Assembly (NCBI GenBank): GCA_023488925.1
Contig: JAMDDA010000180.1
Location: forward strand, 1-7,880
Direction of reading: 5' to 3'
DNA length: 7,880 bases
Origin: Actinomycetota bacterium
GTDB taxonomy: Bacteria > Actinomycetota > Thermoleophilia > RBG-16-64-13
The position numbers and the translations under genes were made by a program. Of the stretch, positions 5,296 to 7,880 are shown one piece after another. The notes below the pieces were generated by a model, which worked only from the letters and a program-made list of their open reading frames with translations, searched no databases and had not been told where the DNA came from. Numbering within the stretch: the stretch's first letter is position 1; each line of letters opens with the position of its first letter.

Positions 5296-6138
5296 TCAGT
5301 GACCCACTCCGGGGTAACCGTGGTGCGGCCGGCCGGCGGCCATGCCCAGTTCCTGCAGATGCGTAGAGACCAACTCTCCCGCCAACCTGGCGTCCCGGTT
5401 CTTGATGGCGCGGTAAATGCCTGCATGCTGATGAAGCATGAGGATGCCGCCGTAGCTTTCGTTGAAGACCTCACGGCGCCTTTGGGTCATGAGACCCAGC
5501 ACCGTGTCCAGCATCTGGCTGAGCACCTCGTTGCGCGAAGCGGCGCCCAGAGCGCGGTGGAACTCGGTATCGGAATCGAGCGCCAGTTTGCCTTCCAGTA
5601 CCTCCTCCTGCATGGCCACCACTGCCGCCTTGAGGGCGTCGAGGTCCTTGTGCGTGGCCAGCAGAGCCGCGCGCTCGGCGGCTTTGCGCTCGAGAGCCTC
5701 CCGCACGTCGAGCACCTCCAGGAAGCTCTCGCGCTCCCGCACGAGATAAGCCGCGAGGATACTCACGATCTCCTCGGTGCGCCGCCCTCTGACGAAAAGC
5801 CCTTGCCCCGGCCTGGCCTCGAGCATGCCCCGAGCTTCCAAGATGCGCAGGGCCTCACGAACACTGGTGCGGCTCACCGCCAGCTGGTCGGCCAAAGCCC
5901 GCTCCGAGGGCAACTGGTCCCCCGGCTCGAGCCTGCCGGAAGCGATGAGGCTCTGGAGCTGCTGCACCACGTCTTCGTACAAGCGCCGGCGCCGGACGGG
6001 GGTAAGCGCCAGTCCCGACTCGCCGTCCTCGTCGTTCGGCGGCAGAGGTCCCGGGCCCAGACCGCTGCCCACGCGGTTGAGCTCCACCAGCCGCTGCAGA
6101 ATCGCCCGTGCTCTCTCGGTCGGAACACTCCGTGCCAT
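5296..6138 (-). CDS. FadR-subfamily GntR transcriptional regulator (wHTH plus FCD domain)
   Basis: A 280-aa regulator. Residues about 50-118 form the GntR winged helix-turn-helix (RRLYEDVVQQLQSLIASGRL, then PGDQLPSERALADQL, SRTSVREALRILEARGML, and the wing RPGQGLFVR). Residues about 125-265 form an all-helical FCD effector domain. It retains the usual metal ligands: D190 and H194 in DTEFHRAL, H238 in LHQHAGIY, and H260 in STHLQEL. FCD proteins sense small organic acids or related ligands, often through a bound metal. The first 50 residues are an unusual extension, with a basic helix and a Pro/Gly/acidic linker. The start is taken as ATG 6138 with GAGAGGG about 6 nt upstream; GTG 6168 directly abuts the HD gene stop but has no ribosome site. 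The paired GGTCAGACC palindromes in front of the RACE operon are its likely targets, so it may control the methyl-transfer genes. Substrate and sign of control are unknown. Confidence 0.93.
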   Translation of the reverse strand: MARSVPTERARAILQRLVELNRVGSGLGPGPLPPNDEDGESGLALTPVRRRRLYEDVVQQLQSLIASGRLEPGDQLPSERALADQLAVSRTSVREALRILEARGMLEARPGQGLFVRGRRTEEIVSILAAYLVRERESFLEVLDVREALERKAAERAALLATHKDLDALKAAVVAMQEEVLEGKLALDSDTEFHRALGAASRNEVLSQMLDTVLGLMTQRRREVFNESYGGILMLHQHAGIYRAIKNRDARLAGELVSTHLQELGMAAGRPHHGYPGVGH

Positions 6139-6168
6139 ACGCCGCCCTCTCGCCTCGAAGACTCTCAC

Positions 6169-6855
6169 CTAAAAGATCTTGACTCCGTTGATCTCCATCT
6201 GGAAGGAACACCCGAGGAAGTCCGCCGCCCGCCGGCACATGATCATGCGCGACAGGAAGATCTCGAAGTACTCCATGACGCCGGAGATGGTGGTATCGAT
6301 GGTCAGCTCGAGTGTGATCCGGCGCCCCGCCGGGTCCACGTTGAGGAAAGAGCGTTCCGCCGCATAGTTCACGCGGTCGTGGATATCCTCGGCGGTTGTG
6401 CGCGGGTCCCGCACGCGACTACGGTGCACGTCGGATTTGTCCGCGAGAATGAGGGCGGCCGACACCGGGTCCAGCGGGTTACCCAGCTGCTCGTCGTGGT
6501 TGCCGATCGCGCCCATGATCACGGCGTACTCGGCCGGGTTGAAACCCAGCTCGCGCAAGACGTGATAGGCGATGACGGCTGCGGATTGCGGGTGGGACTC
6601 TCTGCCGATGAAGTTGCCGACATCGTGGAGGTAGCCGGCCACCGCCGCCAGCTCGGAGACGTCCGCGCCGTGACCCAGGCGCTCGAGCACGTTGTGAGCG
6701 ATATGTGCAACCAAGGAGGCGTGCCGCGCCCCGTGTTCGGTGTAGCCCAGGGTCCCCAGGTACTCGTCCGCCTTCGCCAGGAATTCCACCACATCCGGGT
6801 GGTTTTGCACCAGTTTGAGCCTCGGCAGATCGGCTCCTCGATTGGTGCTGTGCAT
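6169..6855 (-). CDS. HD-domain metal-dependent phosphohydrolase
   Basis: A 228-aa protein with an HD-superfamily core. The likely metal ligands are H45 (EHGARHASLV), the H77-D78 pair (GYLHDVGN), H88 (ESHPQSAA), H120-D121 (IGNHDE) and D139 (LADKSDVHRSR). The C-terminal 60 residues look like a small alpha/beta domain ending NGVKIF. HD proteins cleave phosphate esters of nucleotides or signalling molecules; the substrate here is unknown and no cyclic-di-GMP HD-GYP motif is present. The start at ATG 6855 begins the compact protein. The ribosome site is modest (AGAGG about 11 nt upstream), and the open frame upstream crosses the inverted-repeat spacer with no family-like sequence. It lies between cobO and the FadR-type regulator in the same direction. 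A role in cobamide, nucleotide or signal turnover is only inference from that context. Confidence 0.9.
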   Translation of the reverse strand: MHSTNRGADLPRLKLVQNHPDVVEFLAKADEYLGTLGYTEHGARHASLVAHIAHNVLERLGHGADVSELAAVAGYLHDVGNFIGRESHPQSAAVIAYHVLRELGFNPAEYAVIMGAIGNHDEQLGNPLDPVSAALILADKSDVHRSRVRDPRTTAEDIHDRVNYAAERSFLNVDPAGRRITLELTIDTTISGVMEYFEIFLSRMIMCRRAADFLGCSFQMEINGVKIF

Positions 6856-6878
6856 GTCCGTTACCGCCTCTTTCCGTA

Positions 6879-6912
6879 TCGACTCGGGCAACCCGCTGGC
6901 CGCCCGAGTCGA
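6879..6912. repeat. Perfect 11-bp inverted repeat between cobO and the HD gene
   Basis: TCGACTCGGGC (6879-6889) and GCCCGAGTCGA (6902-6912) are perfectly complementary around a 12-nt spacer. On the minus strand the hairpin falls after cobO and 23 nt before the HD start codon. No T run follows, so it is more likely a processing or stability element, or a regulator-binding palindrome, than a simple terminator. It could make HD/FadR/YnfA expression partly independent of cobO. Confidence 0.75.
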
Positions 6913-6920
6913 CAGACCGT

Positions 6921-6974
6921 TCAGAACTCGACGCCCCTCTGGAACTCGACGCCCCTTCAGTATTCGATGCCTTT
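6921..6974 (-). repeat. Three 18-bp tandem units spanning the cobO stop codon
   Basis: On the minus strand the last six codons of cobO (AAAGGCATCGAATACTGA, 6974-6957) are followed directly by AGGGGCGTCGAGTTCCAG (6956-6939) and AGGGGCGTCGAGTTCTGA (6938-6921). Read in the cobO frame they give KGIEY-stop, RGVEFQ, RGVEF-stop. The two downstream units are identical at 15 of 18 bases; the cobO unit matches the last at 13 of 18. This looks like duplication of the conserved C-terminal codons. Confidence 0.8.
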
Positions 6975-7478
6975 CTGCGCCCGTGTCCCGCTGCGAAACG
7001 CGTGTTTCACCGCCCGCATCTCGGTGACTGTGTCGGCGGCGTCGATGATCTCCTGCTTCGCCCTCCGCCCCGTGATGATCACGGAGAGCTCCGCGGGCTT
7101 CTGCTCCAAGAAGCGCACGACCTCCTCCACGTCCAAGAACCCGTAATCCAGGGCGTAGTTGAGCTCGTCCATGACCAGGAGGTCGTAGTCGCCGCTCGCG
7201 GCCAGCTCCCGGCAGACGGCCCAGGCCCGCGCGGCCAGCTCCCGGTCTTCGTCGAGGCCCTCCTTCTCCCAAGTGAAGCCGCTGCCCATACGGGCCAGAA
7301 AGATGTTCGGGAAGCGCTGCACGGCCGCGATTTCGCCGTAGGTCCACTTGCCCTTCATGAACTGAACGATGGCGACGTTCTGGCCGTGGCCCGCGGCGCG
7401 GAAGACAGTGCCCAGTGCCGCCGTGGTCTTGCCTTTACCGTCGCCTGTGTGTACCAGTATCCTGCCTCGCCTGGACAT
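6957..7478 (-). CDS. cobO: Cob(I)alamin adenosyltransferase, CobO/BtuR (CobA) type
   Basis: A 173-aa P-loop enzyme that transfers the 5'-deoxyadenosyl group of ATP to Co(I) corrinoids in cobalamin assembly and salvage. The nucleotide-binding loop HTGDGKGKTTAALG is at residues 9-22, in the family's reversed-type P-loop setting. Other family motifs are VAIVQFMKGKWTYGE, the Walker-B-like DLLVMDELNYALDYG, VIITGRRA and the C-terminal QKGIEY. Length is typical of shorter CobO/BtuR proteins. The start is ATG 7478, giving the normal short lead MSRRGRILV before the P-loop; GTG 7529 would add 17 residues with no family likeness. GAGG about 10 nt upstream is a modest ribosome site. As first gene of the HD/FadR/YnfA cluster and neighbour of a corrinoid methyltransferase operon, it likely supplies adenosylated cobamide for that system. 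The DNA encoding its C-terminus is repeated twice beyond the stop. Confidence 0.95.
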   Translation of the reverse strand: MSRRGRILVHTGDGKGKTTAALGTVFRAAGHGQNVAIVQFMKGKWTYGEIAAVQRFPNIFLARMGSGFTWEKEGLDEDRELAARAWAVCRELAASGDYDLLVMDELNYALDYGFLDVEEVVRFLEQKPAELSVIITGRRAKQEIIDAADTVTEMRAVKHAFRSGTRAQKGIEY

Positions 7479-7613
7479 GCCGACCGCGCCTCGATCTCCC
7501 GCATCGTCTCTTTCACTTGCACGAAGCACAGGCGGCCTGCCGAGGGTGGCGATTCCACGCCAAGGTTTCCCGCCTCGCGTTTTCGCGCAGGGCTGATGTG
7601 ATATTACAGCACC
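7479..7613. promoter_or_regulatory. Divergent intergenic region between cobO and the plus-strand ORF
   Basis: The only AT-rich patch in this 135-bp spacer is at 7596-7606 (ATGTGATATTA). It offers a -10-like TAATAT on the minus strand (7606-7601) for cobO and an extended -10-like TGTGATATT on the plus strand (7597-7605). The latter would start transcription almost at ATG 7614, giving a nearly leaderless message. No convincing -35 is seen on either strand. Promoter function is tentative. Confidence 0.3.
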
Positions 7614-7805
7614 ATGCAGATCTCAGAAGACACCATAGCGCGTCGCCCACCCCACCGGCTCCTCCTCCGCTTGGGGCTCGGCCTGCTTCTGGCCCTGCTC
7701 GGAGGCGTCGCCGGCCTCGCCCTGTGCCCGAAGACCGGCCCCGAGGTGCGAGGCTACATCAGGGACCGGTTTCTTCGCCCCGGCGCCCCTCTGCCCCGCC
7801 TCTGA
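7614..7805 (+). CDS. Short membrane-anchor protein, probably the N-terminus of a frame-disrupted longer gene
   Basis: A 63-aa reading frame on the opposite strand to everything else. It has a short polar N-terminus with arginines before the hydrophobic stretch, then one hydrophobic segment (about residues 16-37, rich in Leu and Gly). A polar tail follows, ending FLRPGAPLPRL. This matches a signal anchor with its N-terminus inside the cell. Codon third positions are mostly G or C up to about 7770, which supports translation in this frame. No Shine-Dalgarno is evident; it could be leaderless. The stop falls inside the first unit of an 18-bp tandem repeat. One frame over, that repeat is open and encodes APPLTP units to the window edge. 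A single missing base would turn this into an anchor followed by a Pro-rich stalk and an outside domain. I do not recognise a family. Confidence 0.4.
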   Translation: MQISEDTIARRPPHRLLLRLGLGLLLALLGGVAGLALCPKTGPEVRGYIRDRFLRPGAPLPRL

Positions 7806-7880
7806 CGCCTGCCCCGCCTCTGACGCCTGCCCCGCCTCTGACGCCTGCCCCGCCTCTGACGCCCGCCCCGCCCCTCACCC
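7791..7880. repeat. 18-bp tandem repeat at the right edge, four exact copies plus one diverged
   Basis: The unit CTGCCCCGCCTCTGACGC is repeated exactly at 7791-7808, 7809-7826, 7827-7844 and 7845-7862. A fifth unit (7863-7880, CCGCCCCGCCCCTCACCC) differs at four places, and the array may continue past the window. Because 18 is a multiple of three, each frame repeats a fixed peptide. The plus frame starting at 7793 reads APPLTP, and the minus frame gives VRGGAG; the frame of the 7614 ORF hits TGA in each exact copy. Slippage at such an array could change its copy number. Confidence 0.95.

Noticed and set aside
5299..7146. Plus-strand open frame of 615 codons across the regulator, HD and cobO genes
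   Set aside because: It runs antisense to three well-supported genes and their spacers and shows no coherent domain.
6169..7347. A 392-codon minus-strand version of the HD protein
   Set aside because: The first 164 residues are Arg/Gly-rich out-of-frame cobO sequence and the spacer. The HD family protein begins naturally at ATG 6855.
7479..7613. A second cobalamin riboswitch before cobO (GGCGGGAAACC... on the minus strand)
   Set aside because: A GGGAA-like stretch and a TGGCG/CGCCA hairpin are present, but neither the CCGCCACTG core nor a B12 box follows, so it does not meet the pattern.
1..7880. CRISPR array, tRNA, rRNA, insertion sequence or attachment site
   Set aside because: I found no spaced direct repeats of CRISPR type, no tRNA-like cloverleaf, and no transposase or terminal inverted repeats. 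The repeats seen are short and uninterrupted.

Overview
This is a bacterial window of very high GC content whose genes have strongly G/C-ended codons. Eight of nine called genes lie on the minus strand. The content points to an anaerobe that feeds methyl groups into one-carbon metabolism through corrinoid proteins. The use of an MtrH/CmuB-type methyltransferase, an RACE-type activator, FadR-type regulation and YnfA fits a high-GC anaerobic bacterium (Actinobacteriota, Chloroflexota or Firmicutes-like). The taxon cannot be fixed from this sequence.

Reading in the direction of transcription (right to left), the first cluster is cobO (cob(I)alamin adenosyltransferase, 7478-6957), an HD-domain phosphohydrolase (6855-6169), a FadR/GntR-FCD regulator (6138-5296) and a YnfA-family four-helix membrane protein (5293-4964). 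The last three are tightly packed. The cobO-HD gap (6856-6956) holds an 11-bp perfect inverted repeat and two extra copies of the 18-bp block that forms the end of cobO.

Next comes a long regulatory region (4341-4963). It carries a GC-rich 15-bp tandem repeat, a TTGACA promoter element bracketed by two FadR-like operators (GGTCAGACC cores), and a roughly 450-nt leader containing a cobalamin riboswitch and a possible terminator.

This leader feeds the second cluster: a ferredoxin-ASKHA reductive activator of corrinoid proteins (4340-2358), an MtrH/CmuB-type methylcorrinoid:pterin methyltransferase (2344-1385), an MtaA/CmuA-type UroD-fold zinc methyltransferase (1328-297) and the N-terminal cap of a corrinoid protein (172 to the window edge). 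Together these would make one methyl-transfer machine. The UroD-fold enzyme would move a methyl group to or from the corrinoid protein, the MtrH-like enzyme would move it to tetrahydrofolate or tetrahydromethanopterin, and the activator would rescue Co(II) corrinoid. CobO would supply adenosylated corrinoid. The methyl donor is not identifiable here.

At the right edge a short plus-strand membrane-anchor ORF (7614-7805) runs into an 18-bp tandem repeat (7791-7880). The drift between repeat copies suggests coding in a different frame from that ORF.

The most interesting points are the cobalamin riboswitch placed before a corrinoid-dependent catabolic operon, its combination with flanking FadR-type operators, the split-CmuA gene order, and the repeat-encoded oddities at the cobO 3' end and the right edge.
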